A stretch of DNA of 64,000 nucleotides, taken from NCBI GenBank assembly GCA_902168245.1, contig CABHPA010000141.1, positions 26,985-90,984 of the forward strand. The letters are read 5' to 3'. The position numbers were made by a program, and so were the translations under genes. The notes under the pieces are model-generated. The model was not told the origin of the DNA and did not search any database. It saw nothing but the letters and a program-made list of their open reading frames with translations. This DNA is from Candidatus Melainabacteria bacterium. Its GTDB lineage: Bacteria; Cyanobacteriota; Vampirovibrionia; Vampirovibrionales; Vampirovibrionaceae. Positions 9,453-18,900 of this stretch are shown in pieces (position 1 is the first letter of the stretch; the number at the start of each line of letters is the position of its first letter).

Positions 9453-10316
9453 ATGAGAAAGCAGCCAACCCCACCGGCCCAAACCGGCAACACCTTGTCC
9501 GAATATGCCATTATCCTGGGCCTGATCGCGGTCGCCTCGGTGGGCGCATTGTCCCTGATGGGCAATTCCCTGTCCACTCAATTCGATACCGTTAATCAGG
9601 GCAACGCCCACGACAGTATGACCCGGATGAGCAACCTGAATTTCGATAATGGTGGTAAGCCTTCCAGTAACGGCGGCGCTCAGCTCCCCGGCAAATCAAT
9701 CGGCGCCAACGGCTATCCGCTCGCCAATGTCAGCAGCAGCGGCACCAACGCCACCAGCATGGACGGCAACGCCAGAAAAACCCTCTCAGTCAGTTACGAG
9801 GTCGCCAATAAAATGCTGGCCATGGCAAATCAGGTGGATGATCCCGCCCTGAAAGCCTGGTACAAGGAAGCTGCGACGCGCACGTTGAAGCTGGCCAGTT
9901 CCCAAGCGGCATACGAACTGGCGTCCAGAAACATTACCGACCCCGACAACCAGGTTTCCAGCTTGCTCGGCATTAAAAACAACGTCAGATTCGGCACGGA
10001 CGACGCCGTAAAAAGCATCATCCAATGGCAGGAGTCACTCAAAACACAACTGAGCCAGTTAAGCGGCATCCGAACGGCCAGCCCCGCCGAAATCCAGGCG
10101 GCGCAGAATTTGACGGTCAGCGTTCTGGACGCCAATAACGTCCAGTACAGCGACGCCATCGTCAAAACGGATATTTCCCGGGCTTCGGTGCTGGATCCCG
10201 ATGTCAACAAAATCAAGAAAGAAGCGTACAGCCTGGACACTTCTCAAATTGTGGACAACATCGGCCTTTCCACCTCTGTGGAAAACGGCCTGACCATGGA
10301 GCAAAACAGCCAATAA
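9453..10316 (+). CDS. long secreted protein with Flp/type IVb prepilin-like N-terminus
   Basis: 287 residues. After a short basic leader, the N-terminus reads QTGNTLSEYAIILGLIAVAS. Cleavage after the Gly by a prepilin peptidase would leave Glu at +5 followed by Tyr and a hydrophobic helix, which is the Flp (type IVb pilin) signature. Known Flp pilins are very short, whereas here about 240 residues follow: a Gly/Ser/Asn-rich linker (roughly 60-105), then a helical domain rich in Ala, Gln and Asp. It could be a pseudopilin, a minor pilin or a surface protein exported by a Tad-like system. No Tad assembly genes lie in this window. Confidence 0.65.
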   Translation: MRKQPTPPAQTGNTLSEYAIILGLIAVASVGALSLMGNSLSTQFDTVNQGNAHDSMTRMSNLNFDNGGKPSSNGGAQLPGKSIGANGYPLANVSSSGTNATSMDGNARKTLSVSYEVANKMLAMANQVDDPALKAWYKEAATRTLKLASSQAAYELASRNITDPDNQVSSLLGIKNNVRFGTDDAVKSIIQWQESLKTQLSQLSGIRTASPAEIQAAQNLTVSVLDANNVQYSDAIVKTDISRASVLDPDVNKIKKEAYSLDTSQIVDNIGLSTSVENGLTMEQNSQ

Positions 10317-10449
10317 GAAATGACGATCACTCCGGCAAAGCCCATCCCCAAAATTCCAGCCGAACACTTCAGAAAAACGCTACGCCCATGTAACCGTTTC
10401 AGTATGCGAACGCCCTGCCGTTTCGGTTCATTTCCAATTGTCCATCTCA

Positions 10450-11235
10450 TTAAGATTGGCGAAACAGATCCCGTTGCTGGATTAATTGGGCCGCAATGCT
10501 GATGGCGATTTCCTGCGGGTGGTTGGAACCCAAATCCAGCCCGATTGGGCAGTGGAACGCATTCCGCGCTTCCGCCGGAAGACCGGCCTCCAGCACATCT
10601 TTTTGCAAGCGAACGGCTTTGGCCCGGCTGCCAATCACCCCCACGTAGGGAAATTGCCGAGTCTTTAAAATTTCCAGCAAAATCGGCCGATCGGTGGCAT
10701 GGCCCATGGTGATCAGCGCCACAAAAGATTGCTCCGGCAATTGGCGCACCTCGGCGGGCATATCCGCCGACAACACGCAATTTAACTTGGATGAGGCAGG
10801 TAACTTTTCCAGCCATTGCGGGCGGGGATCGATGCAGGTAATACGGCAATCCAGTTGCAACAGCATGGGAATTAGCGCCTGGGCCACATGCCCGGCCCCG
10901 AAAATAACAATTTGCCAGTTATTGGGATTGAAGCACTCAAAAAACATAGTGACCGAACCGCCGCAGGTCATCCCGATATCCTGCCCCAGGCTCCACTCCA
11001 CCAGCCGGGTGCTAACGGACTGAGCCAGGTTTGCCAGTAAGGCTGCGGCTTCTTCCAGTGTTCTTTTTTCCAGTTTGCCGCCGCCGATGGTGCCGTGGTG
11101 CAAGCCCTCATCCGTCACCAGCATTTTGGCACCCGTCACTTGCGGCACACTGCCGGACGCTTTTACCAGCGTGACGGAAACGCACGGAATGTTCGACAGC
11201 AAGAGCGCCTGCAATTTTTCATTGAACACAATCAT
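10450..11235 (-). CDS. xdhC: xanthine dehydrogenase maturation factor XdhC
   Basis: 261 residues. The N-terminal XdhC/CoxI domain has VTLVKASGSVPQVTGAKMLV and GTIGGGKLE. A C-terminal Rossmann-like domain has IVIFGAGHVAQALIPML and the GVIGSRAKAVRLQ motif. XdhC binds molybdenum cofactor, promotes its sulfuration and inserts it into XdhB. The start has AGGGGAAAG upstream. It is the last gene of the xdhA-xdhB-membrane protein-xdhC operon, consistent with its chaperone role. Confidence 0.92.
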   Translation of the reverse strand: MIVFNEKLQALLLSNIPCVSVTLVKASGSVPQVTGAKMLVTDEGLHHGTIGGGKLEKRTLEEAAALLANLAQSVSTRLVEWSLGQDIGMTCGGSVTMFFECFNPNNWQIVIFGAGHVAQALIPMLLQLDCRITCIDPRPQWLEKLPASSKLNCVLSADMPAEVRQLPEQSFVALITMGHATDRPILLEILKTRQFPYVGVIGSRAKAVRLQKDVLEAGLPAEARNAFHCPIGLDLGSNHPQEIAISIAAQLIQQRDLFRQS

Positions 11236-11247
11236 GGCATCTTTCCC

Positions 11248-11796
11248 CTAAAAGTATTTGTAGGCCAGCGCGTAAGCAACGCTGAACAGGCCCGTCATGA
11301 TGATGCTGCCCAGGAAACGGTATTTTAGCGGCAACTTCGCCTGAATCATATAATTGCCAAGCAGCGAAAACGGCATATTCACCAGGAAGGATTTGCAACT
11401 GGCCCCCCACAACATGCCAAGCGTTGCAGGCCACGCAATTTGCGCCCAAGGGGTGACGGACATTTTCAAAATCAGCATATGCCGCACAATCCACAGCGGG
11501 CTAAAGTAGAGCATGGCTCCTAACGTGCGGCCCAGCCAGCCCAGGCGATGCCGATCATCCTGCGGCAAAGTCAGGCGGCGCAGCCAGGGAAACCGCTGCA
11601 ATTGCGCATCGGAAAACGAGCGATGATCCAGCCAGCGGAACCAGAGCGGCACTTCCAACTGATAAACCAGCCCGCCCGTAACCGATAAAGCCAGCAGGCG
11701 ATTCGCGTTGAAATCGCCGGTAATGAGCTGGGCGATCCAGTCGCCCGCCGGGTACAGCACCCAGGGAACCCAGGAGAGTTTAAACTTCCGGCTCAT
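11248..11796 (-). CDS. small polytopic membrane protein, weakly Mpv17/PMP22-like
   Basis: About 182 residues from the ATG at 11796, which overlaps the end of xdhB by 17 bases; an upstream reading to 11856 lies inside xdhB. There are roughly four hydrophobic segments. The stretch YPAGDWIAQLITGDFNANRLL followed by VPLWFRWLDHR resembles the GDxIAQ...R...WYxxLD pattern of Mpv17/PMP22 channel-like proteins, but the classical C-terminal signature (WPxxQxxNFxxVP) is not evident. It sits between xdhB and xdhC, with only 12 bases before xdhC, so it is co-transcribed with xanthine dehydrogenase. A purine or urate permeation role is speculation. Confidence 0.7.
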   Translation of the reverse strand: MSRKFKLSWVPWVLYPAGDWIAQLITGDFNANRLLALSVTGGLVYQLEVPLWFRWLDHRSFSDAQLQRFPWLRRLTLPQDDRHRLGWLGRTLGAMLYFSPLWIVRHMLILKMSVTPWAQIAWPATLGMLWGASCKSFLVNMPFSLLGNYMIQAKLPLKYRFLGSIIMTGLFSVAYALAYKYF

Positions 11797-14179
11797 GGGG
11801 GCAAGCGCCGGAAACAGGAAAAAGCGGCAACGCGTTCGCAGGGACAGAAACCGCACTTTCGGCCAGCTCCGTCAGCCGGGTCAGAATTTCCTGGTTGGTG
11901 GCGGGCATATTCAGCCGGGGAATTGAACCGTTCGACACGAAACCCAGCGCATGCTTGACCGCCGTCCACACCGAAACGCCCAGCACCAGCGGCGGCTCAC
12001 CAACCGCTTTGCTTTGCCGCACGTTCATGTGGTTGCCGTCATTGTCCACCCAGTCCACGTTAAAAATCTCCGGTACGTCCTGAATGTTGGGAATTTTATA
12101 GGTGGTGGGCGAATGGGACAACAGCTCGCCGGTTTCGGAAAACTTCAGTTCCTCGGTGGTCGCCCAGCCCATGCCTTGCACCAGCGCGCCGGTAATCTGC
12201 CCGCGATCGATGCCCGGGTTAATGGACTTGCCGATGTCCATCAGCACATCCAGCCGCTCCACTTTCAGATCGCCGGTAAGCCGATCGATCAACACTTCCG
12301 CCACCGCGCAACCCGTGGTGAAATACAGGAACGGCGTACCTTGCCCGGTTTCCCAGTTGAAATCCACGCCGGGAGTGGTGTAAAAGCCTCGCTCGCCCAA
12401 ATTAACCCGGTTCAGGTACGCCTGTTTCACCAAATCCTTAAACGGCACCCGATGCGTTGGTCGGCGGCTGTCGTACACCATGCCGCCCTCATAGCAAATG
12501 AACGCCTCGGTCGGGGTCAGCCCCGCTTCCGCAGAGGACAGGAACCCGGCGGCGAATTGGTTCAGCCGTTCCCGAATCTTGCGGCAGGCGTTCACGGCGG
12601 CGCTGCCGTTGAGATCCGTCCCGCTGGAGGCCGCCGTGGCGGAGGTGTTGTTATTCTTCTCGGTGGAGGTAGGCATTACCAATACCGAGTTGGGATCAAT
12701 ACCGAATTCATCCGCCACCAGTTGCCGGATTTTGGTGTTCAAGCCCTGCCCCATTTCGGTGCCGCCGGTGGAAACCTGCACGGTGCCGTCCAGATAAACG
12801 TTCACCAGCGCGTTGGCCTGGTTGAGAAACTTGGTGTTGAAGGAAATGCCGAACTTCACCGGCAGCATAGACAAGCCCTTCAGGTGGGTTCGAGATTGAG
12901 CGTTAAACGCCCGCACGGCCGCCATGCGGTTCCGGTAATCGGAGGTTTCCGCCAGCCGCCGGAAAATTTCGGGCAGCCAGTTATTCTGGAACAACTGCCC
13001 GTACGGGGTGGTATTTCTGTCCTCAATACCGTAGCAATTCAGCAAGCGGATATCGTAGGCGTCCTTACCCAGCGTGGCCGCGATTTCTTCCATGATGTTT
13101 TCCATGTTGGCGATGCCTTGCGGCCCCCCAAAGCCACGAAAGGCCGTATTGGGCGGAAAGTTGGTTTTGCACACCGTGCCGGTAATTTCAATATTCGGGA
13201 TGAAATACGCGTTTTCGGCATGGGTCATGGCCCGCCCCATAATGGAGGTGGACAAATCCGCAGCCGCCCCGCCATCGGAATAGAAATGAACTTTCATGCC
13301 TAAAATCAGACCATCCCGGTTAAAGGCCACCCGATAGTTGTTCTGGAACGGGTGCCGCTTGCCAGTGGCGCGCATGTCATCGTCTTTATTCAACACGATG
13401 CGGGCGGGCCGTTGGGTTTTGAGCGCCACCAAGGCGGCCATCGCCGCCGGGTGCATGGCCTGGGTTTCCTTGCCGCCGAACGCGCCACCCATGCGCTTGC
13501 TGATACAAACCACCTGGTGATGCTGCAAGCCCAGCAGGTTGGCGATTTCCCGCTGCACTTCACTGGGGTGCTGGGTGGATGAATGCACGGTCAGCGTCTG
13601 GTGTTCGCCTGGATACACCACCGCCGCCTTGGATTCCAGGTAGAAATGATCTTGTCCGCCATTGATGAACACGCCTTCCAGGGTACAATCGGCTTCCGCA
13701 AAAGCCGTTTCCACATCGCCGCGCCGAATGGTGCGGGCTATGCCCAGGAACTGCTTGCGCTGAATCGCCTCATCAATGGTAAACACCGGGTGCAACGGTT
13801 CAATATCAACCTGAATGGCCTTTTTGGCTTGGCGAATCGCTTCGCGGGTTTCGGCGGCAATGACCACCACAGGCTGCCCGATGAACTCGCACAGGGTTTC
13901 TACCAGCAGCACTTCATCCTCGATAATCGGCCCGAAATGGTTATGCCCGCCCAAATCCCGGTAGGTATACAGCCCCACCACGCCGGGAATTTTTGCCGCC
14001 GCCTCCAGATTAAGCGAACGGATTTTGCCATGCGCTACCGGGCTGCCCCAGAAATCCACCAGCAACTCGTTCCGGGCAAAGGGCATGTCATCAATATAAA
14101 TCGATTCGCCGGACACATGGCCTTTCGCCGAATCGTGCGGAATGTCTCGGCCGACCGCGCGGCCACCCGTTACGGACAT
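11780..14179 (-). CDS. xdhB: xanthine dehydrogenase molybdenum-binding subunit
   Basis: 799 residues, normal for bacterial XdhB. It binds molybdopterin and catalyses hydroxylation of hypoxanthine and xanthine in a complex with XdhA. Visible family motifs are GSPVAHGKI near the N-terminus, GGQDHFYLE, GGAFGGKE, PPNTAFRGFGGPQG, GGTEMGQGLNTKI and the C-terminal VGEPPLVLGVSVWTA, whose Glu is the proposed catalytic base of the xanthine oxidase family. The start overlaps the stop of xdhA by 10 bases. Confidence 0.95.
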   Translation of the reverse strand: MSVTGGRAVGRDIPHDSAKGHVSGESIYIDDMPFARNELLVDFWGSPVAHGKIRSLNLEAAAKIPGVVGLYTYRDLGGHNHFGPIIEDEVLLVETLCEFIGQPVVVIAAETREAIRQAKKAIQVDIEPLHPVFTIDEAIQRKQFLGIARTIRRGDVETAFAEADCTLEGVFINGGQDHFYLESKAAVVYPGEHQTLTVHSSTQHPSEVQREIANLLGLQHHQVVCISKRMGGAFGGKETQAMHPAAMAALVALKTQRPARIVLNKDDDMRATGKRHPFQNNYRVAFNRDGLILGMKVHFYSDGGAAADLSTSIMGRAMTHAENAYFIPNIEITGTVCKTNFPPNTAFRGFGGPQGIANMENIMEEIAATLGKDAYDIRLLNCYGIEDRNTTPYGQLFQNNWLPEIFRRLAETSDYRNRMAAVRAFNAQSRTHLKGLSMLPVKFGISFNTKFLNQANALVNVYLDGTVQVSTGGTEMGQGLNTKIRQLVADEFGIDPNSVLVMPTSTEKNNNTSATAASSGTDLNGSAAVNACRKIRERLNQFAAGFLSSAEAGLTPTEAFICYEGGMVYDSRRPTHRVPFKDLVKQAYLNRVNLGERGFYTTPGVDFNWETGQGTPFLYFTTGCAVAEVLIDRLTGDLKVERLDVLMDIGKSINPGIDRGQITGALVQGMGWATTEELKFSETGELLSHSPTTYKIPNIQDVPEIFNVDWVDNDGNHMNVRQSKAVGEPPLVLGVSVWTAVKHALGFVSNGSIPRLNMPATNQEILTRLTELAESAVSVPANALPLFPVSGACPHEPEV

Positions 14180-15699
14180 GCTGCGGCCCTCCCGTCCTGG
14201 TTTTCCAGGCAGGTTTCCAGGTAAAACTTGAGCAGGATGTTTTCCGCCAGTTGTAAACGGAACGCGCTTGAGCCGCGCACATCGGAGATTGGGGTGATTT
14301 CCCGGCGGGCGATTTTCCCACCCTCCCGAAACACGGCTTCCGTAAAGTCCTTGCCCAACAGGAACGCTTCGGTTTGGGGCAGGCGCATTACCACCGGGCC
14401 AACCCCGCCATAGGCCACCCGAACGGCTTCAATCCGGCCATCAGTGGATTGGGTCAGGCGAATGGCCGCCGTAAAGGCGGAAATATCCAGGTGCTTGCGC
14501 TTGGAAACCTTGTAGAGCTTCAACAGCTCCGCCGGGCCGGGTAATGGAATGTAAATCCGGATGATCAGCTCGTCCGGCTTCATGTCCAGTTTGCGGTAGC
14601 CCGTATACAATTGGTTCATGTTCACCCGGCGAGCGCCGTCCAGGCCGCTCAGCTCCACTTCGGCATCCATCGCCATTAAAAAGGGCAGACTGTCCCCAAT
14701 CGGCGAGCCGTTGGCGATATTCCCGGCCAGGGTACCAGCGTTCTTGATTTGGGGCGCGCCAAACACGTTCAGGATTTTAAACAGTTCCGGCACCCGGCTT
14801 TCCATAAAGCGTTCCAGAGCCGATAAAGTCACCCTGGCTCCCACGCTTACGGTTGGTGATTCATTATCGGTCGTGTTCAGGCGGATGGTATCCAGATCCG
14901 GCAGACGGGAGGCGCTCATGATTACCGCAGGCTCCAAGCCACGCTTGTTGCAGACCACGCCCACATCGGTGCCGCCGGACACAATCACCGTGCCGGGGTG
15001 CTGGCTTTTGAACGCCACGGCCTCCCGCACCGAAACCGGGCCAAAAAAGATCCGTCCGGCGGCGTTCCCGTTTACCGGCGGCGTTTCAATCAGGATGGAT
15101 TCCGCTTGCAGATCCGCATAGGCCGCCAGAATGGGCGCAACGGGGTACAAATCGTCCAGCGGGGTTATCTGCGAGGAATCTACCGAAAGCCCTGCACGGA
15201 TAATCGGCTCATACCCGGTGCAGCGGCACAGGTTGCCGGTCAATGCGTCTTTTACCTTTTGCGCTGTCATGGAACCACATGCCGCAACCGGTTTAGCTTC
15301 TGTCGAGTCGGGATTCAGATTGGGGTCAAACAGGGCGCACATCGTCACCACAAAACCGGGCGTACAGTAGCCGCACTGTGCGCCGTGGCAATTCACCATA
15401 GCTTCCTGCACCGGGTTCAGCGCCCCATTAACCTTTAAGCCTTCCACCGTCACCACATGGGCGCCGTCTAGCTGGTACAGGAACTGGATGCAGGAATTCA
15501 CCGGCTGATAGGCCAGTTGATCGCCCTGGGGCTTGCCCAGCAGCACCGTGCAAGCCCCGCAGTCACCTTCTTCGCAGACGATTTTGGTGCCGGTAGCCTG
15601 TCGCTGGTACCGCAGGTAATTGGCGAGGCTCATAAAAGCCTCCTGCCCGGTGATGCGGCAGGGAACGCCATTGATGTGGAGCAGGATGAAATTTCTCAT
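14170..15699 (-). CDS. xdhA: xanthine dehydrogenase iron-sulfur/FAD subunit
   Basis: 509 residues. The first [2Fe-2S] domain has Cys42, Cys47 and Cys50 within VCEEGDCGAC. The second has CGYCTPGFVVTMC and NLCRCTGYEPI. A FAD-binding domain follows (GGTDVGVV, then NAGTLAGNIANGSPIGD) and a CO-dehydrogenase-type C-terminal FAD domain. It passes electrons from the molybdenum centre to NAD+. The Fe-S plus FAD composition in one chain, separate from the molybdenum chain, is the bacterial XdhA/XdhB arrangement. First gene of the xdh operon. Confidence 0.95.
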   Translation of the reverse strand: MRNFILLHINGVPCRITGQEAFMSLANYLRYQRQATGTKIVCEEGDCGACTVLLGKPQGDQLAYQPVNSCIQFLYQLDGAHVVTVEGLKVNGALNPVQEAMVNCHGAQCGYCTPGFVVTMCALFDPNLNPDSTEAKPVAACGSMTAQKVKDALTGNLCRCTGYEPIIRAGLSVDSSQITPLDDLYPVAPILAAYADLQAESILIETPPVNGNAAGRIFFGPVSVREAVAFKSQHPGTVIVSGGTDVGVVCNKRGLEPAVIMSASRLPDLDTIRLNTTDNESPTVSVGARVTLSALERFMESRVPELFKILNVFGAPQIKNAGTLAGNIANGSPIGDSLPFLMAMDAEVELSGLDGARRVNMNQLYTGYRKLDMKPDELIIRIYIPLPGPAELLKLYKVSKRKHLDISAFTAAIRLTQSTDGRIEAVRVAYGGVGPVVMRLPQTEAFLLGKDFTEAVFREGGKIARREITPISDVRGSSAFRLQLAENILLKFYLETCLENQDGRAAACP

Positions 15700-15933
15700 G
15701 AATCTTTATGGTACCAAAAGCAATCAACGGAAGGAAACAGGGAAACAGGGGCAAAGGCTACCGGGAACACGCCGCCATATCAGGGGAACTGTTTTTCGCC
15801 AGCCGGATTGGCCGGGCGACAAGTTCACCCAAGCAGGCTTTCCCAGTCCATTCATTATAAGGCCCGTTTAGCGGTATGGGGCGCAGCTTCAAAAAGACCG
15901 AACCCTGGACAGGCCGGTACCGGACAATTTCCT

Positions 15934-18900
15934 TTATACAACCGGAGGGGAAGCCTGTTCGGGTGGTTGCTTGGCGACAGCCATCGCCGCGTCGATGGCT
16001 TCCACCAGATCCTCCGCCTGGAACGGCTTGGGAACGTAGCCGTCCATACCCATGGACAGGCAACGCTCGCGATCCCCTTTCAGGGCGTTCGCGGTCAGGG
16101 CAACAATCGGGATATGCCCGCCCAGCACCTGCTCTTGCTCCCGAATAGCCCTGGTGGCTTCAAAACCATCCATCTCCGGCATCTGGATATCCATCAGGAT
16201 AAGATCAAACCGGCCTTCCCGCAATTTCAGCAAGGCGTCCTGACCGTTGACCGCATGCGTCACTTCATGTCCCAGCGTTTTCAGGATGTGCATGGCCACA
16301 ATCCGGTTTACTTCGTTATCCTCGGCCAGCAGAATCCGGAGCGGGACGGTTCCCGCCGCAAGACGCCGCAACGACAGGGGATCGCCAGAGGAGAACTCGT
16401 CGTCGCCGGGCGTCAAGGCAAACAGATCATACAGGGCGTTCAGCAATTCGCTGGGACTGACCGGCTTGATCAGGGCGCGCCGAATCCCAAGCTCCCGGCA
16501 GCGCTGCGCGTCCTCCTGCCAGCCAAAAGGGGTCAGCAGAACCAGTGGGGTATCCTGAAAAGCCTCGTCATGGCGAATGCGTTTCGCCAGCATCAAGCCG
16601 TTCATATCCGGCATATCGGCATCCAGAATCACCAGCCGGAACTCCGCATGGGCTTGCCACGCGCAATTCAGGGCCGCCAGGGCTTCTACCGCGTTATTGG
16701 CCACGGTGGGCTTCATTTTCCAGGCGTGGAGCAGCTCTTCCATAATCGCCAGGCTGGTGGGGTTGTCATCCACCACCAGCACCGGCATACCGCGCAACGC
16801 GCCCAGACCCAATGTTCCGACAGGAAGGGCGGCATTCGGGGAGGAGGAATCGCCCTGAAGCCCCAATCGCACCGTAAAATGGAAGGTACTGCCCTCTTGC
16901 GGGCGACTCTCTATCCAGAGTTTCCCCTGCATCATTTCCACCAGGGACTTGCTAATGCTAAGGCCCAGGCCGGTGCCGCCAAACTTTCGACTGGTGGAGC
17001 CGTCCGCCTGTATGAATGCCTCAAACACCCTGGCCTGTTGCTCCTCGCTCATGCCAATGCCGGTATCCCGCACCATAAAATGCAGGGTCACATCGCTCTC
17101 TTCGGCGGAAACCAGTTCCACATCCAGGCAGATCTCGCCCTGTTCGGTAAACTTGAGCGCGTTGCCCACCAGGTTGATCAGGATTTGCCGCAAGCGGTTA
17201 AGATCTCCCACCAGCCGATCCGGCACATCAGGGCGCACCCGAAACAGCAATTCCAGGTTTCGCTGGAAGGCTTTCTGGCTGAACAGGTTCATGGTCTCAG
17301 CCATGCTGTCTCGGAAATCGAACGGGTACGGCTCCAACTCCATCTTTCCGGCCTCAATTTTGGACAGGTCGAGAATGTCGTTAATCACCCGCAGCAGGTT
17401 TACCCCTGAGCTATTCAGCATTTGCACGTATTTGCGTTGTTCCTCGCTCAGCGCGGTTTCCATTAATATATCGCTGATGCCCAGAATGCCGTTGAGCGGG
17501 GTGCGAATTTCGTGGCTCATATTCGCCAGGAATTCCGATTTCAGCCGGGAAGCGTTCCGGGCTTCCTCGTTTGCGGCCAGCAATTGCGCTTCCATGGCTT
17601 TTTGGCCAGAAATATCCTTTAGAACCCCCAGCATCCGCAGTGGCCTGCCTTCCGCGTCCCGGCGCACAATCTTGCAGCGGGACAGCACCCATTTCCACTC
17701 CCCGGTACGGGTCATCATCCGGAATTCCAGTTCCATCCTGGGAATTCGTCCGGCAATATGCTCGTCCATCACCTCCCGCAAGCGCACAGCGTCATCGGGG
17801 TGCAATAACTGGTAAAAGGTGCGGGCGTAAGGCTCAATCTCGTGCCGCTGATAGCCCAGTATTTCACACCATCGGGAACTGTAATACACATCGTCCGTTT
17901 CCATCGCCCAGTCCCACAGCCCCTCCTGGGCAGCCTCCAGGGCCAACTCCATCTGCTCCTTGGTTTTCCCGATCTCCGCGTTCAGCTCCCTAGCCAGGGC
18001 CAATGCCCGGTTGCGGCCAGCGTTCAGGCTCACCAGTAAGGCGCTAAGCAGGATTGTGAGCAGCACCCCGAAAAACAGGATGAGCGTAGACTGTTGACTG
18101 GCATGGCTTAACAGGAAATAGGGCGTCTTTTGCCATACCAACGTCCATTCCCGACCGGCGAATGCGAATTTTCGGGAACGCGTTTCCGGCCCGGCGATTG
18201 ATTCCCGCCTGAAGGCCGGGCTGCTGAACACCAGCGTTTCGTCGGAAACCGGGCCATCGTAGACGGAAAAAGCCACTTCCGGCTTTCGGGCGGGGATAAC
18301 GCCGGAAAAAATCTGGACACCCACAAACGGCGCATACACCCAGCCCCGAAGCTCCTGGCGGCGCTGCTGAACCGTCACCGGGTGGCTGTTTTTGCGATAA
18401 ATCGGGTAAAGCAACAGGAAACCCGGCTCCCGGGTACGATGCTGCACCAGTTGAATCTTGCCGCTTACCCGATCCATGCCGGTATCCCTGGCCTCTGCGG
18501 CAACGATACTGCGTTGCGCTTCGGAATTGAGATCCAGCCCGATTGCGGCCTTATTACGGGGTGCAGGCTCAATGTACTGAATCACGAAATGCTCCGGCAG
18601 GTCATGGCGAACCAGTTCTTTGGAATGAAGCGGTTTTCCACCGCTGTTGCGGGCGGTTTTCAGAAATTGCCCCAGCCCGGAAGCCGAAACCCGCGCCACG
18701 TAACCCAACCCCAGAATACCCGGATACTGTCCCTGAAGATCCAGGGCTTGCGTGTAATCGCGCCAATCCTGGGGCGTAATGGAACTGGACGCGTATAACA
18801 AACCCGCCGCGCCATGCAGCACGGACTGATAGCCGGACAACCGATCCTCAATCCGGTTTTCGGCGTCCCGGATCAATCGCCGGAAATGGGCGTCGTTTTC

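Noticed and set aside
11951..13303. Plus-strand 450-codon ORF over xdhB
   Set aside because: It lies wholly inside xdhB, is Arg/His/Gly-rich and has no family motif; a shadow ORF of GC-rich coding DNA.
15517..17409. Plus-strand 630-codon ORF across xdhA start and histidine kinase end
   Set aside because: It crosses two well-supported genes and reads as low-complexity sequence rich in Gln, His and Pro.
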